From positions 1 through 52,897 of the forward strand of contig NZ_NHON01000024.1 of the NCBI RefSeq assembly GCF_002195995.1: DNA of 52,897 nucleotides, written 5' to 3'. This stretch comes from Inquilinus limosus. Its GTDB lineage: Bacteria > Pseudomonadota > Alphaproteobacteria > DSM-16000 > Inquilinaceae. Positions 32,605-42,162 of this stretch are shown here, in pieces (positions within the stretch are counted from its first letter, which is position 1; the number at the start of each line of letters is the position of its first letter). The notes beneath the pieces are model-generated. The model saw only the letters and a list, made by a program, of their open reading frames with translations, made no database searches and had not been told where the DNA came from. A program made the position numbers and the translations under genes.

Positions 32605-33849
32605 TCATCCCCGATACGCCTCCAGCGCCTGGGCCAGGGCCGGCCGGGTGCGGGCGTACTCCGCCAGCGGAACGCCGCCGACCGCGGCCTCCCAGGCCTC
32701 GCGCAGCGCGGCGACGCCGGCGGCCGGGCCGGCGGGGTGGGCCATGATGCCGCCGCCGGCGGCGAAGATCAGGTCGGTCGAGCCCAGCGCCTTCCAGGTG
32801 CCCGGCGCCTGCCGCACCGTCTGGCCGGAGGAGAAGACCGGCATGATCGAACAGGGCTTGTCCGGGAACAGCGGCGCCAGGCAGGCACGGGCCGAGGCGA
32901 TGACGCTGTCGTCATCCTCCGAGAACTTGTTGGCCAGGCCGTTGACATGGATGTGGTCGGCCCCGGCCAGCCGCCAGATTTTGTGCCAGGCGGTGAAGCT
33001 GAAGCCGAGCAGCGGGTGGCGCGAGAGGTACCCCCAGCCGTTGCGATGGGCGTGGATCGGCAGCGCGCTGTGGCGGCCGAGCGCGATCATGCCGGCCAAG
33101 CCGACCGAGTTGACGCTGGCCATGACGCAGGTGCCGCCCAGCGCCTGCACCAGGTCGTGGCGGCGCCGCATCTCGTCCAGGTCGCCGGTCAGGTTGAAGG
33201 CGACCATCACCTTGCGGCCCTTGCGCTCGGCGACGTCGTTGACCGCACGCATCACGGCGCGGGCGCGGTCCTCGAACGGGCAGGCGGGGCCGTCGGCTTG
33301 CAGCTCGTCATCCTTGATGAAATCGATATCGGCCTCGGCCAGGGTGCGCACCAGCTCCGCCGTCTCCTCCGCCCCGAGGCCGACGCTGGGCTTGATGATG
33401 GTGCCGATCAGCGGCCGGCCCTCGACCCCCGCCAGGCGCCGCGTGCCGGCGATGCCGAAGCGCGGCCCGGCATAGGCGGCGGCGAAGGCCGGCGGCAGGC
33501 GGAGGTCGAGCAGCCTGAGGCCGGAGAACTGCTTCAGCTCGAACAGGTTGCCGGCGACGGCCGCCATCAGGTTCGGCAGGGACGGCCCGAGATTCGCCAG
33601 CGGCCAGGACAGGGTCACCCGCGCCCGGACGACCGGCCCCGCTCCGCCCGCGCCCGGCAGGGATGGCGCCGCGGCCTCGCCGACCACCTCGAGCCGCTCG
33701 ACCCGCGCCGCCGACCGCTCCTTCAAGGCCGGCGTCTCGCCCGGCACCGCGACGAAGGTGCCGGAGGACTGCTCGCCCGCCATCGCCTCGGCCGCCGCCC
33801 GCGGGTCATAGGCCGTCTCGATCAGGTAGTCGGCCTCGATGCGCTCCAT
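32605..33849 (-). CDS. oiaX: RuBisCO-like protein, OiaX-type (3-oxo-isoapionate-4-phosphate decarboxylase) by context
   Basis: A 414-residue large-subunit-like protein. RuBisCO's catalytic features are partly kept: GTIIKPSVGL (Lys153), the carbamylated-Lys motif FIKDDE (K179, D181, E182), HAHRNGWG and a loop-6-like ANKFSED. It lacks phosphoribulokinase, small-subunit or carboxysome genes nearby, so it is a RuBisCO-like protein, not a CO2-fixing enzyme. OiaX-type proteins in D-apiose clusters decarboxylate 3-oxo-isoapionate-4-phosphate. Its partners here are a DUF1537 kinase and an ApnO-type oxidoisomerase. A methionine-salvage (MtnW-type) role is unlikely because no mtn genes are present. Confidence 0.8.
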   Translation of the reverse strand: MERIEADYLIETAYDPRAAAEAMAGEQSSGTFVAVPGETPALKERSAARVERLEVVGEAAAPSLPGAGGAGPVVRARVTLSWPLANLGPSLPNLMAAVAGNLFELKQFSGLRLLDLRLPPAFAAAYAGPRFGIAGTRRLAGVEGRPLIGTIIKPSVGLGAEETAELVRTLAEADIDFIKDDELQADGPACPFEDRARAVMRAVNDVAERKGRKVMVAFNLTGDLDEMRRRHDLVQALGGTCVMASVNSVGLAGMIALGRHSALPIHAHRNGWGYLSRHPLLGFSFTAWHKIWRLAGADHIHVNGLANKFSEDDDSVIASARACLAPLFPDKPCSIMPVFSSGQTVRQAPGTWKALGSTDLIFAAGGGIMAHPAGPAAGVAALREAWEAAVGGVPLAEYARTRPALAQALEAYRG

Positions 33850-33896
33850 CCCCTGCCCCCTCATCCGTGCGATGATCAAATCATGCTGATTGACTC

Positions 33897-33905
33897 ATCA
33901 TACCA
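33897..33905. promoter_or_regulatory. Operator-like word in the divergent oiaX/apnO promoter
   Basis: The 103-base divergent gap holds ATCATACCA here and GATGATCA at 33871-33878. The same two words occur fused as GATGATCATACCA in the promoter of the GntR-family gene at 44389-44401. ATCATACCA is one half of TGGTATGAT-type sites used by FadR/NanR-type GntR regulators. Confidence 0.4.
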
Positions 33906-33952
33906 GTTGTCTTACTCGTCTCGGCAAGAACCTGGCAAGAGAGGGCGCACCC

Positions 33953-35778
<1,826 letters not shown>

Positions 35779-35800
35779 CGGGCGAGTCCGGAGATCCGAA

Positions 35801-36631
35801 ATGGCGGGCGTTATCCAATTGCCTCTCCCGCTTGCGGGAGAGGTCGGAGACGCGAAGCGGCTCCGGGTGAGGGCTCTTTGTCGAGGCCTGGGCCAGCCCT
35901 CACCCGGTCGTCCTGCGGACGCCCGACCTCTCCCGCCAGGCGGGAGAGGCAAAATAAGGCCGGCTGCATCGGCCGCTCGTGCCCTTGGTGTAGCAGTCGC
36001 GCTCCTGGCTGCCGGGCTGCCGCTGGCCGCCTGCAAGCTTGTGAAGAACGAGCCGCCGCAGGTGGCCTCGGCGGCGGGCAGCGTCGCCACCTCCTTCGAC
36101 AACCCGGCCTTCGACCCGGAGAAGACGGTCGAGGAGATCTGGCAGCCGAAGCTGCTGCCCTATCTCAAGGCCAAGGCCGGGCCTTTCGCCGAGGTACGGG
36201 CGCTGTCCCCGGACGAGGCCGGCAAGCGCTTCGGCTACCGCGCGGTGGACAGCATGCCCTGGACCGTGGCGGCGACGGTCGAGGGCAAGATCACCGCGGC
36301 CGACACCGGCACCCGGGCGGCGACCATCGAGGTCGATACCGACGGCGACGGCACCGCCGACCTGACCGTCCAGATCGGCCCGGTGTTCAAGGGCACGGCG
36401 CTGCGCGACAGCCTCGACTTCATCTCGTTCAACAGCTTCGCCAACCAGATCGAATACGCCAAGTTCGGCAAGGCGCTGAACGCCCATATCCACAACGCCA
36501 CCCTGGCCGCCCTGCCGCGCGACAAGCTGGTCGGCCGCACCGTGACGCTGCTGGGCGTGTTCACCCTGGACGACCCGAAGGCCAGGCCGCTGGTCACCGC
36601 GGCCGAGCTCAGCCTGGGGGCGCCGCCGTGA
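35801..36631 (+). CDS. DUF2291 lipoprotein of sugar-transport operons, with a repeat-derived 5' end
   Basis: A protein of up to 276 residues. The mature part from Cys78 (lipobox LPLAAC) is a DUF2291 domain, common beside ribose-type ABC transporters. From 35951 to 36031 no in-frame ATG, GTG or TTG precedes the signal peptide; the only starts are ATG 35801 and GTG 35867, both before or inside the palindromic repeat 35819-35952. So a repeat insertion has replaced the normal start. The N-terminus of about 50 extra residues is not conserved and may block export, so the protein may be non-functional. Family call secure. Confidence 0.75.
   Translation: MAGVIQLPLPLAGEVGDAKRLRVRALCRGLGQPSPGRPADARPLPPGGRGKIRPAASAARALGVAVALLAAGLPLAACKLVKNEPPQVASAAGSVATSFDNPAFDPEKTVEEIWQPKLLPYLKAKAGPFAEVRALSPDEAGKRFGYRAVDSMPWTVAATVEGKITAADTGTRAATIEVDTDGDGTADLTVQIGPVFKGTALRDSLDFISFNSFANQIEYAKFGKALNAHIHNATLAALPRDKLVGRTVTLLGVFTLDDPKARPLVTAAELSLGAPP
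35819..35952. repeat. 134-base palindromic repeat inserted at the 5' end of the DUF2291 gene
   Basis: Ends are TTGCCTCTCCCG and CGGGAGAGGCAA (perfect inverted), with inner GAGAGGTCGG/CCGACCTCTC and GGGTGAGGGCT/AGCCCTCACCC. It can fold into one long hairpin. It resembles the element at 22376-22480. Confidence 0.92.
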
Positions 36632-38166
36632 CCGAGGCCCCTGCCCTCCAGGTCGAGGGGGTGACCAAGGTCTATCCCGGCACGGTGGCGCTGAAGGGCG
36701 TCGACTTCACCGTGCATCGCGGCGCGGTCAACGTGCTGGTCGGCGAGAACGGCGCCGGCAAGTCGACGCTGATGAAGATCATCGCCGGCGTCGAGCAGCC
36801 GACCGAGGGCCGCGTCCTGGTCGACGGCCGGCCGGTGGTGCTGCACAGCCCGCAGGACGCCGCCCGGCAGGGCATCGGCATCGTGTTCCAGGAGCTGAAC
36901 CTCTGCGCCAACCTGTCGGTGGCGGAAAACATCTTCATGGCGCGCGAGCTCAAGGCCGGGCTGCGCGGCATCGACCATCGCGGCCAGAACCGGCGGGCGG
37001 CGGAGCTGCTGCGCCGGCTGGAGCACGACATCGACCCGCGCGCCGAGGTCGGCGATCTCGGCATCGGCCAGCAGCAGATCGTCGAGATCGCCAAGGCGCT
37101 GGCGCAGGACGCCCGCATCCTGATCATGGACGAGCCGACCTCGGCCCTGAGCGCCGCCGAGGTCGAGATCCTGTTCCGGGTGATCGCCGAGCTGAAGGCG
37201 CAGGGCGTCGCCATCGTCTACATCTCGCACCGGCTGGAGGAGCTGGTGCGGATCGGCGACTTCATCACCGTGCTGCGCGACGGCCGCATCACCGGCCATG
37301 AGCGGATGGGCCAGATCGACGTGCCCTGGATCGTGCGGCAGATGGTCGGCTCCGCCATGAAGGATTTCGCGGCGCCGGGCGACCGGCCGCCGGGGCCGGA
37401 GGTGTTCCGGGCCGAGGGCATCTGCCTGCCGCGCGCCGCCGGCGGCTATGCCGTCGACCATGTCTCGCTGTCGTTGCGGGCCGGCGAGATCCTCGGCCTC
37501 TACGGGCTGATGGGCGCCGGGCGGACCGAGCTGTTCGACTGCATCATGGGCCGCCATCCCTATTCCCGTGGCGCCATCTATCTCGACGGCGAGCGGGTGA
37601 CGGCGCGCGACGTCACCGGGCGGATCCGCCGCGGCCTCGCCATCATCCCGGAGGACCGGCAGCGCGACGGGCTGGTGCCGATCCTGTCGGTGGCCGAGAA
37701 CCTGACCCTGTCCAGCCTGCGACGCTTCCTGCGCGGCTTCCATCTGCGCCGGTCGGCCGAGATCGAGGCCGCGCGGCGGTCGATCCGCGAGCTGGCGATC
37801 AAGGTGTCGGATCCGGGGATCGAGGTCAGCGCGCTGTCCGGCGGCAACCAGCAGAAGGTGGTCATCGGCAAGGCGCTGATGACCGGCCCGCGGGTGCTAC
37901 TGATGGACGAGCCCAGCCGCGGCATCGATGTCGGCGCCAAGGCCGAGATCTTCCGGGTGATGCGCGACCTGGCGTCCCGGGGCCTCGGCATCCTGTTCGC
38001 CACCTCGGACCTCGAGGAGGTGATGGCGCTGTCGGACCGGATCGCGGTGATGAGCAACGGCCGGCTGGTCGAGACCTTCGACCGCGCCGAGGCGACCGAG
38101 GACCGCGTCGTCGCGGCGTCGGCCGCCGGGCACGGACCAGCCCTCAGGGAGGAGGCGCGCGCATGA
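36628..38166 (+). CDS. Sugar ABC transporter ATP-binding protein (RbsA/CUT2 type)
   Basis: A 512-residue ATPase with two tandem nucleotide-binding domains. Domain 1 has Walker A GENGAGKST and Walker B ILIMDEP; domain 2 has the expected degenerate P-loop (GLMGAGRTELFD) and signature LSGGNQQKV. This is the CUT2 form for ribose, xylose and similar sugars. GTG at 36628 overlaps the DUF2291 stop (GTGA). Confidence 0.95.
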   Translation: MTEAPALQVEGVTKVYPGTVALKGVDFTVHRGAVNVLVGENGAGKSTLMKIIAGVEQPTEGRVLVDGRPVVLHSPQDAARQGIGIVFQELNLCANLSVAENIFMARELKAGLRGIDHRGQNRRAAELLRRLEHDIDPRAEVGDLGIGQQQIVEIAKALAQDARILIMDEPTSALSAAEVEILFRVIAELKAQGVAIVYISHRLEELVRIGDFITVLRDGRITGHERMGQIDVPWIVRQMVGSAMKDFAAPGDRPPGPEVFRAEGICLPRAAGGYAVDHVSLSLRAGEILGLYGLMGAGRTELFDCIMGRHPYSRGAIYLDGERVTARDVTGRIRRGLAIIPEDRQRDGLVPILSVAENLTLSSLRRFLRGFHLRRSAEIEAARRSIRELAIKVSDPGIEVSALSGGNQQKVVIGKALMTGPRVLLMDEPSRGIDVGAKAEIFRVMRDLASRGLGILFATSDLEEVMALSDRIAVMSNGRLVETFDRAEATEDRVVAASAAGHGPALREEARA

Positions 38167-39236
38167 TGGCAGCGGACAAGGCGGCCGGGCGGGAGGGGTG
38201 GAGCGGCGACGCCGTCGCGCTCCATCTGATGAAGCTGCGCACCTTCATCGCGCTGTTCGCGGTGCTGATCGTGTTCTCGGCGATCGCGCCGAACTTCCTC
38301 AGCGCCGCCAACCTGATCCTGATGTCGAAGCATGTGGCGCTGAACGCCTTCCTCGCGATTGGCATGACCTTCGTCATCATCACCGGCGGCATCGACCTGT
38401 CGGTCGGGTCGATCGTCGGGCTGTGCGGCATGGTGGCGGGCGGGCTGATCCTGCACGGCATCGACCTGTCCGCGCTCGGCTTCGAGTACACGCTGTACTT
38501 CACCGTGCCGGAGATCATGCTGATCACCCTCGCCCTCGGGGTGGTGATCGGCGCGGTCAACGGCCTCCTGATCACCCGGCTGAAGGTGGCGCCCTTCATC
38601 GCGACGCTGGGCACGCTGTATGTCGCCCGCGGCGCCGCGCTGCTGCTGTCCGACGGGGCCACCTTCCCGAACCTGGCGGGCAAGGCGGAGCTCGGCACCA
38701 CCGGCTTCGCCACGCTGGGCGCCGGCACGCTGCTGGGCCTGCCGCTGACCATCTGGCTGCTGATCCTGGTCGCCGCCGGGGCCGCCTATCTCGCCGCCCG
38801 CACGCCGCTGGGCCGGCACATCTTCGCCGTCGGCGGCAATGAGCGCGCGTCGGGCCTGTCCGGCGTCCGGGTCAACCGGGTGAAGCTGTTCGTCTACATG
38901 TTCTCCGGCTTCTGCGCCGCGCTGGTCGGGCTGATCATCTCCTCGCAGCTGATGGCCTCGCATCCGGCGACGGGCGAGACCTTCGAGCTGAACGCCATCG
39001 CCGCGGCGGTGCTGGGCGGCACCTCGATGTCCGGCGGCCGCGGCACGATCGGCGGCACCATCATCGGCGCCTTCGTCATCGGCATCCTGTCGGACGGGCT
39101 GGTGATGATGGGCGTCAGCTCGTTCTGGCAGACCGTGATCAAGGGGCTGGTGATCATCACCGCGGTGGTGGTCGACCAGGCGCAGCGCCGGCTGCAGCAG
39201 CGCGTGGTGCTGCGCCGCATGGCGCGGGAGGGTTGA
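38163..39236 (+). CDS. Sugar ABC transporter permease (RbsC/CUT2 type)
   Basis: A 357-residue permease with eight to ten helices; hallmarks include GMTFVIITGGIDLSVGS, NERASGLSGVRVNRVK and GGTSMSGGRGTIGGTI. ATG overlaps the ATPase stop. Forms the importer channel. Confidence 0.95.
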   Translation: MMAADKAAGREGWSGDAVALHLMKLRTFIALFAVLIVFSAIAPNFLSAANLILMSKHVALNAFLAIGMTFVIITGGIDLSVGSIVGLCGMVAGGLILHGIDLSALGFEYTLYFTVPEIMLITLALGVVIGAVNGLLITRLKVAPFIATLGTLYVARGAALLLSDGATFPNLAGKAELGTTGFATLGAGTLLGLPLTIWLLILVAAGAAYLAARTPLGRHIFAVGGNERASGLSGVRVNRVKLFVYMFSGFCAALVGLIISSQLMASHPATGETFELNAIAAAVLGGTSMSGGRGTIGGTIIGAFVIGILSDGLVMMGVSSFWQTVIKGLVIITAVVVDQAQRRLQQRVVLRRMAREG

Positions 39237-39240
39237 GGCG

Positions 39241-40266
39241 ATGCTGCGTGGCGCCCTGATCGGCTGTGGCTTCTTCGCCGTCAACCAGCTGCACGCCTGG
39301 CGCGATGCCGAGGGGGCGGAGATCGTCGCCCTGTGCGACCGCGACCCGGCCCGGCTGGAAGCGGCGGGACGCGATTTCGGCATCGCCCGGCTCTATGCCG
39401 ACGCGGCGGAGATGCTGGCGCGCGAGGCGCCGGACTTCGTCGACATCGCCACCACCGTGCCGAGCCATCGGCCACTGGTGGAGCTCGCCGCCCGGCATCG
39501 CGTGCCGGTGATCTGCCAGAAGCCCTTCGCCGCCACGCTGGGCGACGCGAAGGCCATGGTCGCGGCCTGCGAAGCGGCCGGCGTGCCGCTGATGGTGCAT
39601 GAGAATTTCCGCTGGCAGTCGCCGATCCAGGCCGTGCGCCGGGTGATCGACTCCGGCCGGATCGGCGAGGTGTTCTGGGGCCGCGTCTCCTTCCGCTCGG
39701 CCTATGACGTGTTCTCCGGCCAGCCCTATCTCGCCACCGGCGAGCGCTTCATCATCGAGGATCTCGGCATCCACAGCCTCGACATCGCCCGCTTCCTGTT
39801 CGGCGACGCCACCCGCCTCACCGCCCGGACCCGCCGGGTCAACCCGGCGATCCGGGGCGAGGATGTCGCCACCATGCTGCTGGATCATGAAGGCGGGATC
39901 ACCTCGGTGGTCGACTGTTCCTACGCCACGCGGCTGGCGGCCGAGCCCTTCCCGGAGACGCTGGTCGAGGTCGACGGCAGCGAGGGCACGATCTGCCTCG
40001 GCCAGGGCTATCGCATGACGGTGACCGGCCGCGACGGCAGCGAGACGGTCGACGTCTCCCCGCCCCTGCTGCCCTGGGCCAGCCGCCCCTGGCACAACAT
40101 CCAGGAGAGCGTGGCCGCGATCCAGCGGCACTGGGTCGATTGCCTGCGCGCGGGGCGCGAGCCCGCCACCTCCGGCCGCGACAACCTCAAGACCCTGGCC
40201 CTGGTCGAGGCCGCCTATGACAGCGCCGGGACCGGGCGGACGGTCGGGCTGACGGACCTGCTGTAG
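39241..40266 (+). CDS. Gfo/Idh/MocA family oxidoreductase, candidate D-apiose dehydrogenase
   Basis: A 341-residue NAD(P)-dependent sugar dehydrogenase: GCGFFAVNQLHAW near the N-terminus is the dinucleotide site, CQKPFA holds the conserved Lys-Pro pair, and GIHSLDIARFLFG carries the family's catalytic His. Apiose dehydrogenase (ApsD) belongs to this family, so this gene could oxidise imported D-apiose to apionolactone. It starts five bases after the permease stop and ends the operon. Family sure; substrate by context. Confidence 0.85.
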   Translation: MLRGALIGCGFFAVNQLHAWRDAEGAEIVALCDRDPARLEAAGRDFGIARLYADAAEMLAREAPDFVDIATTVPSHRPLVELAARHRVPVICQKPFAATLGDAKAMVAACEAAGVPLMVHENFRWQSPIQAVRRVIDSGRIGEVFWGRVSFRSAYDVFSGQPYLATGERFIIEDLGIHSLDIARFLFGDATRLTARTRRVNPAIRGEDVATMLLDHEGGITSVVDCSYATRLAAEPFPETLVEVDGSEGTICLGQGYRMTVTGRDGSETVDVSPPLLPWASRPWHNIQESVAAIQRHWVDCLRAGREPATSGRDNLKTLALVEAAYDSAGTGRTVGLTDLL

Positions 40267-40338
40267 CCGCTCGAGACGCGCCGGTGAGCCGGCGCCGCGC
40301 CTGCCGACCTGCCGGGCGATGGCATCGTGCGCAGCGTC

Positions 40339-40368
40339 GGGAACCTGCGGGGCCGTCGCGCGTCCAAT
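40339..40368 (+). promoter_or_regulatory. ECF-sigma promoter of the sigma gene itself
   Basis: GGGAACC (40339-40345), a 15-base spacer and CGTCCAAT (40361-40368). The same design occurs before the DUF4142 gene (42054-42083, minus strand). The match implies autoregulation by the sigma factor coded at 40407. Confidence 0.75.
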
Positions 40369-40406
40369 ATGATGTAAACCATGTTCGAGGCTGCAGTCGG
40401 GTTCCG

Positions 40407-41096
40407 ATGATGCTGGCGATCAGCGACGACGCGCTTACCGAATCCGAGCTCGTGGACCTCGCCAGGGCCGGCGACCCCGATGCGTTTCGCACGATCATGC
40501 GCCGCTGCAATCAACGCCTCTTCCGGATCGCCCGCAGCGTGGTGAAGGACGACAACGAGGCCGAAGACGTGGTGCAGGAAACCTATCTGCGCGCCTTCGC
40601 GGCCATCGGCGGGTTCCGAGGGGCTTCGAGCCTGTCCACCTGGCTGACGCGGATCGCCCTCAACGAAGCGCGTGGACGCCTCCGCAAGAGTCGCCCGAAT
40701 GTCAGTCTCGACGTCATCGAAGCCGAACAGGCAAGGGGCGCGGATGTGATCATGTTCCCTCGACCCCTCGGCGCCGGCACGCCCGAGAGCGATGTCGCCC
40801 GCGCCGAGGCCCGCCGGTTGCTGGAGGTGGCGATCGACGAATTGCCCGAGGCGTTTCGGCTCGTCTTCATCCTGCGCGAGATCGAGGAATGCTCGGTCGA
40901 GGAAACGGCGGCGCAGCTGGGGGTGTTGCCGGAAACGGTGAAGACGCGCCTGTTCCGCGCCCGCAGGCTGTTGCGCGACGCGCTTTACGAAAAGCTCTCG
41001 TCCAGCGTCATCGAAGCCTTTCCGTTCCTCGGCGCCCGATGCGACAGGATCACCGAGGCCGTGCTGCGGCGCCTCGCAGGCCCCGCCCTGCCCTGA
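40407..41096 (+). CDS. ECF sigma-70 factor (RpoE-like)
   Basis: A 229-residue sigma factor with region 2 (VVKDDNEAEDVVQETYLRAF, then FRGASSLSTWLTRIALNEAR) and region 4 (IEECSVEETAAQLGVLPETV, then KTRLFRARRLLRD). No anti-sigma gene is adjacent; the 3' neighbours are a cupredoxin and a DUF4142 lipoprotein in the opposite direction. ATG pair at 40407/40410. It likely directs its own promoter and that of the DUF4142 operon. Confidence 0.93.
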   Translation: MMLAISDDALTESELVDLARAGDPDAFRTIMRRCNQRLFRIARSVVKDDNEAEDVVQETYLRAFAAIGGFRGASSLSTWLTRIALNEARGRLRKSRPNVSLDVIEAEQARGADVIMFPRPLGAGTPESDVARAEARRLLEVAIDELPEAFRLVFILREIEECSVEETAAQLGVLPETVKTRLFRARRLLRDALYEKLSSSVIEAFPFLGARCDRITEAVLRRLAGPALP

Positions 41097-41125
41097 CCGC
41101 CGGCGTCCGCCCTGCCGGCATGTCT

Positions 41126-41455
41126 CTATTTCCGCACGACGATGCGGCCCGTCATCCCGGGATGGAAGCGGCAATAATAGGCGATCTCACCCGCCGACCT
41201 CACGACGATGCGCGCCGTCGCCCCGGGCTTGAGATCCAGGTCGAAGCTGCGGTCCCGCGCCGTCGCGGTGTGCTCGAACAGATCGGCGTTCACCCACTCG
41301 ATGACGTCCCCGACCCGGACGCCGGCCGGCGCGGTCCCGAAGCGCATGTCCGCGATACGGACCACATGCACCGTCGGATCGGCCGCCGCCGGTCGGGCCG
41401 CGAGAGCCGCCGCGATCAGAAGCGCCGCAAGGAATGCAGGTCGACCGCGGCTCAT
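41126..41455 (-). CDS. Exported cupredoxin (plastocyanin/amicyanin-like)
   Basis: A 109-residue protein with signal peptide (1-25, ending PAAA) and a blue-copper site: H62 (FEHTAT), then C95, H98 and M101 in YYCRFHPGM. It should carry electrons or copper in the periplasm. It begins four bases after the DUF4142 stop, so it is co-transcribed with it. The neighbouring ECF sigma and shared promoter suggest oxidative or metal stress control. Confidence 0.92.
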   Translation of the reverse strand: MSRGRPAFLAALLIAAALAARPAAADPTVHVVRIADMRFGTAPAGVRVGDVIEWVNADLFEHTATARDRSFDLDLKPGATARIVVRSAGEIAYYCRFHPGMTGRIVVRK

Positions 41456-41459
41456 GGCC

Positions 41460-41990
41460 TTACGAACCGAGTTCCTGCGCCAGATGCTCGGCGTGCATCT
41501 GGTGTTCCTGGAAGAGCTTGAGGCCGGTGCCGAGCAGCGCCTTCAGCTCGGGGTTCTTCGCGTCGGGGATCAGCGTATCGCTCAGGGCGCCGTTCACGGT
41601 CTTGTGATAGGCGACCTCGTTCTCGATATAGGCACGGTCGAATGCCGCCCCGTCGAGCTTGGCCAACTCGTCCAGCCTGGTTTTCGCCTGGCTGGAAAGA
41701 GAGGCGCTCGTGGCATTGGGCTCAGGCGTGACGCCGAGCTTCTTCACCAGAGCAAGCGCTTGGTCGTTGACCGCCTGGTGATCGCGGACCATCTCCTCGG
41801 CGAAGGCACGGACCTTGGCGTTCTTGCTCTTCTTGAGCGCCTGTTGGCCGGCCTCGACATCGATCTGGCCTGCCGTGTAGGCGATATGGGCGATCTGCGG
41901 ATCGGTCGGAGCAGCCGCCGTCTGAGCCGGTGCCGAGCAGCCTGACGCCAACACCGCCAACGCGCCGATGACGAGAGAGTTCCAGTTCAT
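41460..41990 (-). CDS. DUF4142 lipoprotein
   Basis: A 176-residue protein: lipoprotein signal (lipobox LASGC at about 14-18) and a four-helix, ferritin-like DUF4142 domain (KNAKVRAFAEEMVRDHQAVN, then YHKTVNGALSDTLIPDAKN). DUF4142 proteins recur beside ECF sigma factors and cupredoxins in stress loci. GGAGC lies five to six bases before the ATG (41990). The promoter is at 42054-42083. Confidence 0.92.
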   Translation of the reverse strand: MNWNSLVIGALAVLASGCSAPAQTAAAPTDPQIAHIAYTAGQIDVEAGQQALKKSKNAKVRAFAEEMVRDHQAVNDQALALVKKLGVTPEPNATSASLSSQAKTRLDELAKLDGAAFDRAYIENEVAYHKTVNGALSDTLIPDAKNPELKALLGTGLKLFQEHQMHAEHLAQELGS

Positions 41991-42053
41991 TGCAAGCTCC
42001 TGCCGGGATCACCCGAGGCGCGGGCGAGACGAGATTGTCGGCCCCGCACGAGC

Positions 42054-42083
42054 ATTGGATGAGCCGGCGGCCCCGAGGTTCCC
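42054..42083 (-). promoter_or_regulatory. ECF-sigma promoter of the DUF4142-cupredoxin operon
   Basis: On the minus strand GGGAACC (42083-42077), 15 bases, then CATCCAAT (42061-42054). It differs from the sigma gene's own promoter at only one base in the -10 (A for G). The spacers share GGGGCCG. Confidence 0.75.
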
Positions 42084-42162
42084 GTCCCTGGGCGGCCTCG
42101 GCACCCCGTCCGGGTCGGCCGCTGATCGAGCCGCCCCGGACCGGCAGTGCTATGGGCGCACG

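Noticed and set aside
32605-33849. True CO2-fixing RuBisCO large subunit
   Set aside because: Key motifs are only partly kept, no small subunit or Calvin-cycle genes are near, and the context is sugar-acid catabolism.
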